This document shows positions 35,894-44,520 of a DNA stretch of 52,553 nt, one piece after another. The notes under the pieces were generated by a model. The model was not told the DNA's origin. It made no database searches and saw only the letters and a program-made list of their open reading frames with translations. The number at the start of each line of letters is the position of its first letter. The stretch's first letter is position 1. Made by a program: the position numbers and the translations under genes. The stretch covers positions 1 through 52,553 of the forward strand of contig JAIUNZ010000014.1 of assembly GCA_020161455.1 (NCBI GenBank), read 5' to 3'. Source of the DNA: Bacteroidota bacterium. Lineage in GTDB: Bacteria > Bacteroidota > Bacteroidia > Flavobacteriales > Flavobacteriaceae.

Positions 35894-36748
35894 ATGAAAA
35901 GAATACTATTTACATTGGCTATTTTAATTGCCAATCTAACAATTGAAGCACAAGTAAAAACGCCTGCTCCTAGTCCAAAAGCAGTTGTAAATCAAGTGGT
36001 AGGATTAACCGATGTAACGCTCGATTATTCAAGACCAAGCGCTAAAGGGAGAATTGTTTTTGGCGATTTAGTTCCTTTTGGAAGATTATGGAGAACTGGA
36101 GCAAACGCTAACTCCTTAATAACATTTAGTGATGATGTGATTATTAAAGGTTCCATTTTGCCAAAAGGAAAGTATGCGATCTATACAACACCAAAAGCTG
36201 ACATGTGGGAGATTATCTTTTATTCAACCACGGATAATTGGGGAACGCCTGAAAATTGGGATGTTAATAAAGTTGCACTATCTACCAATGTTGATCCAGT
36301 TATGCTAAGTACACCTGTAGAAACATTTACAATGTCTATAAATAATTTAACCAATGACAGTGCTACTTTAGATATTGCTTGGGAGAAAACAATGGTTTCT
36401 CTAAAATTTGAAGTACCAACCCAAAAAACGGCTATGGCAAGTATAGATAAAGCATTAGCAGGACCAACAGCTGGTGATTATTATTCTTCTTCTCAATATT
36501 TATTTAATTCGGGAGCTGATGTGAATAAATCATTTGAATATATCAACAAAGCTATTAGTATGTCAAAAGCTGGAGAAGATGTTCCATTTTGGTATTTAAG
36601 GTTAAAATCTCTGATACAAGCAAAAATGGGCGATAAAAAAGGAGCTATCGATACTGCAAAATTATCATTGACTAACGCAGAAAAAGCTAAAAATAATGAT
36701 TATGTTAAAATGAATAATGACAGCATTAAAGAATGGTCTAAGAAATAA
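35894..36748 (+). CDS. Secreted DUF2911-domain protein
   Basis: The 284-residue protein has a signal peptide (FTLAILIANLTIEAQ) and the DUF2911 domain at about residues 40-180. Its hallmarks are VTLDYSRPSAKGRIVFGDLVPFGRLWRTGANANS and LPKGKYAIYTTPKADMWEIIF. The end of the protein is helical with a TPR-like pattern (NSGADVNKSFEYINKAISMSKAG, then KGAIDTAKLSL). DUF2911 proteins are common, exported and of unknown function in Bacteroidota. The gene is divergent from the photolyase operon and ends in a strong terminator. Confidence 0.88.
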   Translation: MKRILFTLAILIANLTIEAQVKTPAPSPKAVVNQVVGLTDVTLDYSRPSAKGRIVFGDLVPFGRLWRTGANANSLITFSDDVIIKGSILPKGKYAIYTTPKADMWEIIFYSTTDNWGTPENWDVNKVALSTNVDPVMLSTPVETFTMSINNLTNDSATLDIAWEKTMVSLKFEVPTQKTAMASIDKALAGPTAGDYYSSSQYLFNSGADVNKSFEYINKAISMSKAGEDVPFWYLRLKSLIQAKMGDKKGAIDTAKLSLTNAEKAKNNDYVKMNNDSIKEWSKK

Positions 36749-36772
36749 TTTATTTACTTTTCATAAATTAAT

Positions 36773-36806
36773 AACCGTTTCAAGTTAATTTGAAACGGTT
36801 TTTTTT
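36773..36806 (+). terminator. Strong intrinsic terminator after the DUF2911 gene
   Basis: AACCGTTTCAA and TTGAAACGGTT form a perfect 11-bp stem with a 6-base loop and a T-run. Confidence 0.9.
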
Positions 36807-36862
36807 TACACTGACTTCCTAAGTCTTTTAATTTTTCGATAAAAAACTTTTAATTAAAAATC

Positions 36863-38581
36863 TTAAGCAATTTGCTCTTTTCCTTTTATAAACCCTTGAA
36901 ACAACATCGAAAGCAAGACAGTTAAGGCAGCACCAATAAAATTAAGCCACAGATAGCCTAGTTTTTCTTCTCCATTTGCATAGATATGTATGGTATAATA
37001 ATAGATTACAAAAATGGTAGTCTGGCTGACTACGGCTGCCCAAAAGATGGCATTTGCTTTTACAAATTTGATATAGAATCCCACCAAGAAAACCCCAAGC
37101 ACAGTACCATAGAATATGGAACCTACTATATTGACCAACTGTATTAAATTTTCGAATAGCGATGCAAAACAAGCAAAGAAGATGGCTATAACGCCCCAAA
37201 GTAGTGTGAAGTTTTTGGCAGCAGTAACATAATGCTTTGGCGATTTCTCCACTCTTAAATTCCTTTTATAGATATCGATAGCGGTGGTTGAAGCTAGTGC
37301 AGACAAACCCGATGCCGATGACGACATGGCTGCCGACAGGATAACCGCCAGTAATAAACCAATCAATCCGCTTGGCAAGTAGTGAAGGATGAAGTAGATA
37401 AACACATAATCCTTATCGTTTGTTTCCGCCTTTGGGTCAACTTTGCTAATGATATCTTTGGCTTGTTCGTGCAAATCGGCTTCTTTGTTCGATAATGATT
37501 TTAACTTGCTTCGCAATATTGGATTATCAAAGTTCTGATTTAAATGGTCGATATACAAGAGGTTATACTCTTTCTTTTCTTCACTTAAAGTGGCAATCTT
37601 TTGCTCTAGCGAATGGTATTCCTTTGCATAGATTGATTTTTCAATAGCACCTTGATTAACTGGGTTAAAGTGCAATGGAACCGGATTAAACTGAAAGAAG
37701 ACAAACACCATCACACCGGTTAACAAGATAAAAAACTGCATTGGCACTTTTAGGAAACCGTTCATTATTAGACCCATTTGGCTCTCTTTGTCTGACTTTC
37801 CAGAAAGGTATCGACCTACTTGTGATTGGTCGGTTCCAAAATAGGAAAGCATCAAGAAGAAACCACCCGTTATTCCACTCCAAACGGTGTATTTATTCTC
37901 TGGATCGAAAGAAAAGTCTAGGATATTCATTTTATCATTGGCGCCAGCAATGTGCAAGGCATTCGAGAACGTCATGTCGTTGGGTAATAGGTGCAATATC
38001 AAGAAGAAAGTGATAAACATTCCACTCATAATGATGAACATTTGTTGCTTTTGTGTAACGTTTACGGCTTTAGTACCGCCGGTATAAGTGTAGATGATGA
38101 CTAGTACGCCAATAATAATGTTGAGCATGGTTAGATTCCAACCCAAAACAGCAGAAAGTATTATTGACGGAGCATAGATGGTTAACCCTGTACCTAAACC
38201 ACGTTGTATTAGGAACAAAACAGCAGTAAAAGAACGTGTCTTTAGGTCAAAACGTTGTTCGAGGTATTCATATGCGGTATAAACCTTCAATCGATGATAG
38301 ATAGGGATAAACGTCATCGATATAACGACCATGGCTATTGGTAAACCAAAATAGAACTGCACAAAACCCATTCCATCGTGATAAGCTTGTCCTGGTGTTG
38401 AAAGGAAAGTAATGGCACTGGCTTGCGTTGCCATTACAGATAGACCCACAGTCCACCACGGCGTTTCCTTGTTTCCAAGGATATAATCTTGTACATCGGC
38501 ACTACCTTTGGTTTTGTAAACACCGTAGGATACAATGAATATTAGGGTTACAGAAAGTACTATCCAATCGAGTTGCTGCAT
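36863..38581 (-). CDS. Sodium:solute symporter (SSS family) with hydrophilic insertion
   Basis: The 572-residue inner-membrane carrier begins with LDWIVLSVTLIFIVSYGVYK and has SSS hallmarks (GLSVMATQASAITFLSTPGQAYHDGMGFVQFY, YTYTGGTKAVNVT, SAAMSSSASGLSALASTTAIDIYKR). It uses the sodium gradient to bring in a small solute. A charged, coiled-coil-like insertion of about 70 residues (near 317-387, KIATLSEEKKEYNLLYIDHL and beyond) interrupts the membrane helices, which is unusual. It is the third gene in a tight run with a PIG-L deacetylase and a 34-residue membrane protein, so a sugar-like solute released by the deacetylase is a reasonable guess. The true substrate is not shown. Confidence 0.9.
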   Translation of the reverse strand: MQQLDWIVLSVTLIFIVSYGVYKTKGSADVQDYILGNKETPWWTVGLSVMATQASAITFLSTPGQAYHDGMGFVQFYFGLPIAMVVISMTFIPIYHRLKVYTAYEYLEQRFDLKTRSFTAVLFLIQRGLGTGLTIYAPSIILSAVLGWNLTMLNIIIGVLVIIYTYTGGTKAVNVTQKQQMFIIMSGMFITFFLILHLLPNDMTFSNALHIAGANDKMNILDFSFDPENKYTVWSGITGGFFLMLSYFGTDQSQVGRYLSGKSDKESQMGLIMNGFLKVPMQFFILLTGVMVFVFFQFNPVPLHFNPVNQGAIEKSIYAKEYHSLEQKIATLSEEKKEYNLLYIDHLNQNFDNPILRSKLKSLSNKEADLHEQAKDIISKVDPKAETNDKDYVFIYFILHYLPSGLIGLLLAVILSAAMSSSASGLSALASTTAIDIYKRNLRVEKSPKHYVTAAKNFTLLWGVIAIFFACFASLFENLIQLVNIVGSIFYGTVLGVFLVGFYIKFVKANAIFWAAVVSQTTIFVIYYYTIHIYANGEEKLGYLWLNFIGAALTVLLSMLFQGFIKGKEQIA

Positions 38582-38584
38582 GAT

Positions 38585-38689
38585 TTAGGAGAATATTTGT
38601 TTTAACAGAAAAAAGACAGCGATGTATATGGCATTCGCAATTAAAACCCAAGTGTAGCTACTGTTCCAAGTTTGTTTACTGTTTTTCAT
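38585..38689 (-). CDS. 34-residue membrane microprotein
   Basis: An ATG at 38689 opens 34 codons ending in TAA at 38585. The sequence is one membrane helix (SYTWVLIANAIYIAVFFLL) between MKNSKQTWNS and KQIFS. It begins one base after the stop of the PIG-L gene and ends three bases before the symporter start. Such packing is hard to explain unless it is translated. Small single-helix partners of SSS carriers are known in other bacteria (for example with PanF and ActP). I suggest a subunit of this symporter by position only. Confidence 0.75.
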   Translation of the reverse strand: MKNSKQTWNSSYTWVLIANAIYIAVFFLLKQIFS

Positions 38690-38690
38690 A

Positions 38691-41189
38691 TTATTTGCCT
38701 ATTGCGATTAAGTTGGCCATCAGTCGAAAAGCACCAGAAACGCCAACAGGCAATTCTCTGAAGAAGCTTAATCCGGTGTAAATATAATTCCCTTTGCCAT
38801 ATTTGGCTACCAATAAGGCACCATCTTTGGGTGTTTCTCCTTTATCGTTTGATGAAAGGATAGGAGTAAAGGCAGCATCCCATTCGCTAGGATAGTACAA
38901 TCCTTGCTCTTGCGTCCAGCCTTTAAAGTCATCTGTAGTTATCTTATTTGGATAATTAAGAACCTGATGGTCGGGTGCTAAAAATCGCACTTCTGCATTT
39001 TCATCGGTTACTCTATCACGGGAAATCTTTAGTTTATAAGGCGAGAAGTTGTCTGTTACAAAATCTCCCAACGTATTGTATTGGACTATCATGGTTTTGC
39101 CGTTTTTTACAAAGTCTAATAGTATTTTCTGTTTAGTAGCCAATGCGTTTACAGTGTTATAGGCACGAATACCAGTCATAACCACGTCATATGGAGCAAG
39201 CAACTCTGTAGAAATATGTTCGGGCTTGATTATCACAACCGAATAGCCCATTTGCTCAAGACTTTTAGGGATTTCATCACCAGCACCCATGATGTAAGCA
39301 ATCTTTTCATTCTTAGTTTTAATCTTCAATCGAATACCTTTGGCAGTGGCAGGTTGCAACACCATTTGCTTAAAAATATGTGGATAGTCAATGTCAATTT
39401 TCTCTTTGTCAAACACTTGGTCGTTAACGGTGACAATGCTTTTAATATCTACTTCACTAGCTTCTTTAGATGGTGATACTTTAAATACAGCGAGTACTTC
39501 TCCGCCTTTTTTATTTATGATAAAAGGAATTTCAGCAGGAGAAACACTCCAATCCTCTGGAAGTGAAAGTTTGATAGTACCACTTATGGCGTTTTTACCA
39601 GCTTTTGCTTTTACAGTAACGGTCTTACTTCTGTTAGAATTAAAGATGTAAACTTTCTCATTGAGTTTTGACGTCACTATTGGTACGATGTCTAGTGGTT
39701 GATAGACTTCGCCTTTCACATCGTCGTTATATTTATAAACAACATTGCGTTCAAAAGGAATCGTTGTTCCATTAATGTCTATTAGAAAAGTAACTTTAAT
39801 TTCTCTTAAAACATCTGGAATTCCAATGTTTTCTTGGCTATCTACACGATACATTCCTATTGTTCCTGGTTCTTGTAACCAATATGGATATGTGTACTTT
39901 GTGTTTTCAGGAAGTAACAATTCAATGGTTTTTGCAACTCCTTTATTATTCTCTAAAGGTGATACTTCTTGAGTAATCATAACGTTTGGAACGGTTTGAA
40001 TAGTATTCCAATTCATTTTGATTGCGCTTCTATTGATGGCTTCCAGCTTTACTTTTATAGTACTGTTTGGTGTCGCTTCTTGAACATCTGAAACAGCTTC
40101 AAGAAATAAACCTGCACAACCTGCAATGATTTTTTTAATCTCTTCGATCTTGATTATTTTCCAATGAGTGTCTTTAAGGTTTTGAATTAGATTGTAAGCT
40201 TTAATCAATTCAGGTATCGAAGCGGAAGGATTCTTGAAATCAAAGTTTTTCTCCACATTCGTTAGTATGTCTCCAATGGTTTTTCCGCCTTCAATACGAC
40301 TCCAAGTAGTATTGATACCTTCAAAAATATTGTTCTTATCGGTTAGTTTTTCACCTTTTAAAAACTCTAGATATTCATTATCATCACCACGACTTCCAGT
40401 AGAACCAAAGCCTTGTGATTGATGACGGCTTCTGCTCAACGCTGCTATTTCTTGATTGGATTTCCCTAAAGTAGTGTAGTAGGTTCCGGTGTTTATTTCT
40501 GCTAAATTAGTTTTATCGGCATTTTCAAACTTTTCTCTGCTTCCATAAAACCACCACGAAGTATTAAAAAACAAACGTTTGGGTTGCCAAGTCGAAACGT
40601 ATTTTAATTGATTGGGAAAAACAGTAGCATCGTTTACTTTGTCAAAAGCTTCAAAACTCAACATTGCCGAAGAAGTGTGATGACCATGTGTTGTTCCTGG
40701 AGAACGATGATCAAAACGGTTGATGATTACATCGGGTTGGAATTTTCGAATTGCCCAAACAACATCGCTCAGTACTTCTTCTTTATTCCAAATATCTAAA
40801 GTTTCATCTGGGTTTTTAGAATAGCCAAAGTCATTGGCACGAGAGAAAAACTGCATGCCGCCATCTATTTTTCGAGCTTCAATAAGTTCTTGAGTTCTAA
40901 TTACACCTAATAATTCTCGAAGTTCTGAACCGATAAGATTTTGCCCACCATCACCACGCGTCAATGATAAATATGCAGTTTGGGCTTTTTTGTCATTAGA
41001 AAGCCAAGAAATTAAGCGCGTATTTTCATCATCAGGATGTGCTGCAATATAAAGCACCGAACCCAAAAAGTTTAATTTTTGAATTTGATTATAAAGTGCT
41101 ACTGACGAAGGTTTAGCTGGTTGTTGCGCAAGACAATTGGATACAGAAAAACTAAATATAGTTAGTAAGAAGAAGTAAAGCTTTTGCAT
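38691..41189 (-). CDS. Secreted PIG-L-family deacetylase, large form
   Basis: The 832-residue protein has a signal peptide (MQKLYFFLLTIFSFSVSNCLAQ). The PIG-L (LmbE) zinc-dependent N-acetyl deacetylase domain follows: AAHPDDE near residue 50, RGDGGQN near 79, and HRSPGTTHGHH near 162 as the later metal-binding stretch. Residues about 350-600 are beta-rich, with an immunoglobulin/NEW3-like look (LPEDWSVSPAEIPFIINKKGGE). The last 200 residues (YDVVMTGIRAYNT, GKTMIVQYNTLGDF, GKGNYIYTGLSFFRELPVG) resemble a class I glutamine-amidotransferase-like or ThuA-like fold. It probably deacetylates an amino sugar outside the cytoplasm. The downstream microprotein and symporter are in the same operon. Confidence 0.88.
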   Translation of the reverse strand: MQKLYFFLLTIFSFSVSNCLAQQPAKPSSVALYNQIQKLNFLGSVLYIAAHPDDENTRLISWLSNDKKAQTAYLSLTRGDGGQNLIGSELRELLGVIRTQELIEARKIDGGMQFFSRANDFGYSKNPDETLDIWNKEEVLSDVVWAIRKFQPDVIINRFDHRSPGTTHGHHTSSAMLSFEAFDKVNDATVFPNQLKYVSTWQPKRLFFNTSWWFYGSREKFENADKTNLAEINTGTYYTTLGKSNQEIAALSRSRHQSQGFGSTGSRGDDNEYLEFLKGEKLTDKNNIFEGINTTWSRIEGGKTIGDILTNVEKNFDFKNPSASIPELIKAYNLIQNLKDTHWKIIKIEEIKKIIAGCAGLFLEAVSDVQEATPNSTIKVKLEAINRSAIKMNWNTIQTVPNVMITQEVSPLENNKGVAKTIELLLPENTKYTYPYWLQEPGTIGMYRVDSQENIGIPDVLREIKVTFLIDINGTTIPFERNVVYKYNDDVKGEVYQPLDIVPIVTSKLNEKVYIFNSNRSKTVTVKAKAGKNAISGTIKLSLPEDWSVSPAEIPFIINKKGGEVLAVFKVSPSKEASEVDIKSIVTVNDQVFDKEKIDIDYPHIFKQMVLQPATAKGIRLKIKTKNEKIAYIMGAGDEIPKSLEQMGYSVVIIKPEHISTELLAPYDVVMTGIRAYNTVNALATKQKILLDFVKNGKTMIVQYNTLGDFVTDNFSPYKLKISRDRVTDENAEVRFLAPDHQVLNYPNKITTDDFKGWTQEQGLYYPSEWDAAFTPILSSNDKGETPKDGALLVAKYGKGNYIYTGLSFFRELPVGVSGAFRLMANLIAIGK

Positions 41190-41278
41190 ATAAGAGTTTT
41201 AAATTGCAATAGCTTCAAATATACAGATTAAATAAAAAGCATTCTTTATTTAGTCAGTTTTTAACAAATTATTAGAAA

Positions 41279-41656
41279 CTATCGAATAGCTACTGTAGTA
41301 TATGTAAAATGACCTTTGGAACAATAAGGATATTGTTTTCTATGTTGTTTGATTTGAGTGAATGGATTATCCTCATCATAATCAGTGATTTCAACACCTA
41401 TATTGCTGTATAATGAATAGCCACCATATAGTGTTGGAAGTTCATCTGCCTTTCTCCACTCACCTTTTTCTTGGAAAATATATTGATTTTCAAGTTTGTC
41501 ATAATAAGCACTCATGTTTGGAAAATATATGTACCTAACTTGACAGCCAGACGAAGCATTAAACTTAAGATTGTTGTTTTCTAAATAAGAAACTTGTGCA
41601 GTAATAGCGGTACTAAAAACAAGAGCCAAAACTATTAGTAATTTTTTTGTTTTCAT
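41279..41656 (-). CDS. Small secreted protein of an unrecognised family, paralogue 1
   Basis: The 125-residue protein has a signal peptide (LLIVLALVFSTAITAQ) and a mature part of about 105 residues. It matches the protein at 41883-42242 at CQVRYIYFPNMSAYYDKLEN, at a YxxQExGxW segment, at LPTLYGGYSLYSN, and at DYDEDNP with a late H and YP. I do not know the family. The mature part has three cysteines, and the last two (near residue 112, before GHFTYT) are not shared. Its small size and export suggest a periplasmic or surface role. Confidence 0.75.
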   Translation of the reverse strand: MKTKKLLIVLALVFSTAITAQVSYLENNNLKFNASSGCQVRYIYFPNMSAYYDKLENQYIFQEKGEWRKADELPTLYGGYSLYSNIGVEITDYDEDNPFTQIKQHRKQYPYCSKGHFTYTTVAIR

Positions 41657-41882
41657 AGTAAGTAATTTAAAAGTTACTAATTAAAAAATAATTGTAAACG
41701 TTTGGTTAAATATCTGAAACAAAAGTATTAATTATTAACGATAAAATGCAAAAATCATCGATAAAATACACTTAAAAGCTAATTTAGTAGGTTAAAAGCT
41801 ATAAAAAAATAATTTAAATAAGATTTAATATAAATATTAAAATAATAAGAATAATTAAATTTACGAAAAAAAAAGGTAAGTT

Positions 41883-42242
41883 TTACATTTTTGTACCTCT
41901 AAAATTGAAAGGATATAATTTTTTATGGGTATCAAGATTTTTATACGGTTCATCATCATCATAATCTCTAATTGATACATGATTCATTTTATATAAAGAA
42001 TATCCACCATAATTTTTGGGAAGTGTTTCACTAATATTCCAACTTCCGTTTTCTTGATAATAAAAAACATTTTTTAATAGATCAAAATAAGCTTGAAGGT
42101 TTGGGTAATAATAATAACGAATTTGACAGTTGGTTTTTTTGTCAATTAATAATTTAGTACTAGTCGCTCCAGTACTTTGTGCAAATGAATTAGAAACACC
42201 ACTAATAAATAAAAAAAATATAATAAAAGTAACCTTTTTCAT
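41883..42242 (-). CDS. Small secreted protein of an unrecognised family, paralogue 2
   Basis: The 119-residue protein has a signal peptide (FIIFFLFISGVSNSFAQ) and the same mature pattern as its neighbour: CQIRYYYYPNLQAYFDLLKN, YQENGSW, LPKNYGGYSLY, then DYDDDEP and a late H with YP. The two genes are 226 bp apart on the same strand and look like a tandem duplication that has since diverged. About 40 percent identity by eye is a rough estimate. No function is assigned. The gap between them is AT-rich and contains no further reading frame that I trust. Confidence 0.75.
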   Translation of the reverse strand: MKKVTFIIFFLFISGVSNSFAQSTGATSTKLLIDKKTNCQIRYYYYPNLQAYFDLLKNVFYYQENGSWNISETLPKNYGGYSLYKMNHVSIRDYDDDEPYKNLDTHKKLYPFNFRGTKM

Positions 42243-42391
42243 GAAATTATTTGAAGGATATTAAATGTGCTTTTGAGGAAACAAAGATAGAGCAAAGGTT
42301 ATTTTTACACAAAAAACATCGATGAGTTGCATGTTTTTGCGTATTATAAGTATATTATTATAGAAATCAGTGGTTAGATGAACTTTTGACG

Positions 42392-42922
42392 CTAATCAAA
42401 AAAATCTTTTTCATCTGCTTTTTTTATTATTATTGAAATTCCTTTTTGAAGAAGAAGGTTGTTTGGAAAAGTAATCAATTCGCCATCATGAGTTTTTAAT
42501 AGGATATGAAAAGCATTAATGTCTTCAATCTCGGCTTGTATCGGAAAATCTTTGTCGTGAATTTTGATAGTATCTCCAATTTTAAAAGGAAAGAAAAAGA
42601 AAAGAATGATGCCCGAAGTAATATTACTAAGTATTGACCATTGTGCAAACATGGCCACACCAACAACAGTTGCTGCCGATGAAATTGTAATAAGAATATC
42701 CTTTTTTTCTACTCCCCAAATGATTATTAATGCTATTATTGTTAAAATATTAATCAGTAAATGAACATATTTAATTACTAAATTGGTTCGATGTTCCAAG
42801 TTAGTATGATTTTTGGCATAATTCTTTATTACTCTTGTCATCAATAATCTTGTAATAATCATCAAGATGATTAAAATTCCAGTCGCAATTATTTGTTTAA
42901 TATAGTTTTCAAAAAATGTCAT
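42392..42922 (-). CDS. Short MscS-like membrane protein
   Basis: The 176-residue protein has three hydrophobic segments, then the MscS pore-helix region (SSAATVVGVAMFAQWSILSNITSGIILFFFFPFKIGDTIKIHD) and a beta domain (EIEDINAFHILLKTHDGELITFPNNLLLQKG). The C-terminal alpha/beta domain of full MscS is missing, so it is shorter than the protein at 12373-13182 but still has the conserved core. It may form a small channel or a regulator. It overlaps maf by 4 bp and ends the DUF2520 operon. Confidence 0.82.
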   Translation of the reverse strand: MTFFENYIKQIIATGILIILMIITRLLMTRVIKNYAKNHTNLEHRTNLVIKYVHLLINILTIIALIIIWGVEKKDILITISSAATVVGVAMFAQWSILSNITSGIILFFFFPFKIGDTIKIHDKDFPIQAEIEDINAFHILLKTHDGELITFPNNLLLQKGISIIIKKADEKDFFD

Positions 42923-43503
42923 TCTAAATTCTTTAAATAATTAAAAACCATTTCTGTTGGTAATCCAACTACATTGGTGTAAGAACCTTCTATTCTTGAA
43001 ATACCAATTAAACCAATCCATTCTTGAATACCATAGCTACCAGCTTTATCAAAAGGCTTAAATACATCTAAATAATAGCGTATTTCTTTTTCAGTTATTT
43101 GACTGAAGGTAACTTTAGTGATACAGTTTAAAATATCCATCTTAGATGCTGTTTTAAAACATACGGATGTAATGACTTCATGAGTCTTTCCTGCCATTTG
43201 TAACAGCATTTCTAATGCATGGTTGAAATCTTTTGGTTTGCCTAAAGCTTTGTTATCCAACCAAACAATGGTGTCGCTGGTAATTACTATCTCATTTTCA
43301 TTAATATCATTGTCAAAAGCGCTTGCTTTTAAAAGTGCCAAAAAATTAGTTATTTCAACGCCTTGCAAGTTTTCGGGATAGATTTCTTCTACCTCTTTTA
43401 AACGTATTTCAAAATCTAAGCCTAACTCTCTAAAAAACTGTTGTCTCCTTGGAGAACCTGAAGCTAAAGTGATTTTGTAATGTTTTAGTTTATCCTTTAA
43501 CAT
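42919..43503 (-). CDS. maf: Maf-family nucleotide pyrophosphatase
   Basis: The 194-residue cytoplasmic enzyme has the Maf signature ASGSPRRQQFF near residue 14, ITSDTIVWLDNKALGKPKD near 74 (catalytic aspartate) and the FDKAGSYGIQEW stretch near 151. Maf enzymes hydrolyse the diphosphate of canonical and modified nucleoside triphosphates such as dTTP and UTP and have been linked to division arrest. It overlaps the neighbours on both sides (14 bp with the UbiA gene, 4 bp with the MscS-like gene), so it is cotranslated in this operon. Confidence 0.92.
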   Translation of the reverse strand: MLKDKLKHYKITLASGSPRRQQFFRELGLDFEIRLKEVEEIYPENLQGVEITNFLALLKASAFDNDINENEIVITSDTIVWLDNKALGKPKDFNHALEMLLQMAGKTHEVITSVCFKTASKMDILNCITKVTFSQITEKEIRYYLDVFKPFDKAGSYGIQEWIGLIGISRIEGSYTNVVGLPTEMVFNYLKNLE

Positions 43504-44431
43504 TATATTTAATGTTTAGCGAAATTATTAAAACCGATAGGATTCCAAAAAAGATTATCATTTTTAAGACACTGCTTAACAATCGAAATTCTTTTTTAGA
43601 TTTTGCAGTCCATGATTTTACTGTAATAAATAGCATTGGGCTAATTACGAGTAATAGACAATAGGCAGAAGCCCAAAAAAGTTTAGAATCCATTAAGTTT
43701 TTGTTTACATACCACAATAAAACTAATGTAGCTATAGCGGCAAAAACAGAAACTATCTTGGCGGTTCTTTCTTTTCCAATAGCAATAGGTAAGGTGTTCA
43801 TTCCTTGGTTATAATCACCATCAATATCTTCAAGATCTTTAACTATTTCTCGAATGAAGTTAATGAAAAAAGCAAAGATTGCATAGTCTAAAATAATCCC
43901 CAAAAGTGTTTGTAGATTGATACTTTGATCGACGCTTACAAATGATAATAACGGAATAATATCAAACATTCCGATAATAACAACGCTTAATCCTAAAACA
44001 AAGGCTACAATTAAATTGCCTACCACTGCTATTTGTTTAAAACTAGTAGCATACAAATAAAGTAATACTGAAATAATAATAAATATTCCGAAAAATGATG
44101 TCTTGTTGACATAGTTTGAAAGATAATAGCCTATCAAAACACCACTAATTGTTAGTGCAAAATAGATATAATAAGCTGTATCTTCTGAAATAGATTTGCC
44201 AACAATTACATCATTTGGTTTGTTTGTTAGGTCGGTTTCTTGGTCCATAATGTCATTAATAACATAACCTGCTGCTGCAATCAATACCGTTGCCAATACT
44301 AATAATGCATATTGCCAATCTTTTAATACCAGCGGAACGTCTTGTTGTGCTAAGAAGCCATATCGAAATAATAATTGCATTAAAGCAATTAGGAGTAGGT
44401 TTTTGTATCTTATTAGGTTTAAGAACTTCAT
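43490..44431 (-). CDS. UbiA-family prenyltransferase, geranylgeranylglycerol-phosphate geranylgeranyltransferase-like
   Basis: The 313-residue integral membrane enzyme has about nine helices and both aspartate-rich motifs: NDIMDQETD at residues 59-67 and DLEDIDGD near 199. Flavobacterial members annotated as GGGP-type transferases have this first motif. UbiA enzymes join an isoprenoid diphosphate to an aromatic or glycerol-phosphate acceptor. MenA is related, so the acceptor is uncertain. Its operon with KdsC, Maf and a DUF2520 protein is a common flavobacterial arrangement and does not identify the acceptor. Confidence 0.85.
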   Translation of the reverse strand: MKFLNLIRYKNLLLIALMQLLFRYGFLAQQDVPLVLKDWQYALLVLATVLIAAAGYVINDIMDQETDLTNKPNDVIVGKSISEDTAYYIYFALTISGVLIGYYLSNYVNKTSFFGIFIIISVLLYLYATSFKQIAVVGNLIVAFVLGLSVVIIGMFDIIPLLSFVSVDQSINLQTLLGIILDYAIFAFFINFIREIVKDLEDIDGDYNQGMNTLPIAIGKERTAKIVSVFAAIATLVLLWYVNKNLMDSKLFWASAYCLLLVISPMLFITVKSWTAKSKKEFRLLSSVLKMIIFFGILSVLIISLNIKYNVKG

Positions 44432-44486
44432 TTTTTAAGGTTGTAAGTTTATAGTTTATAAAGTTATGAGTTTAGCATTGGTTTAA

Positions 44487-44520
44487 AACTTCCAGCTTCT
44501 AATTCCCAACTTCCTGCTTC
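44487..44520. repeat. Short degenerate direct repeat
   Basis: AACTTCCAGCTTC at 44487-44499 is repeated as AACTTCCTGCTTC at 44508-44520, 12 of 13 bases the same. It fills the end of the gap between kdsC and the UbiA gene, directly after the kdsC stop codon. Confidence 0.5.
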
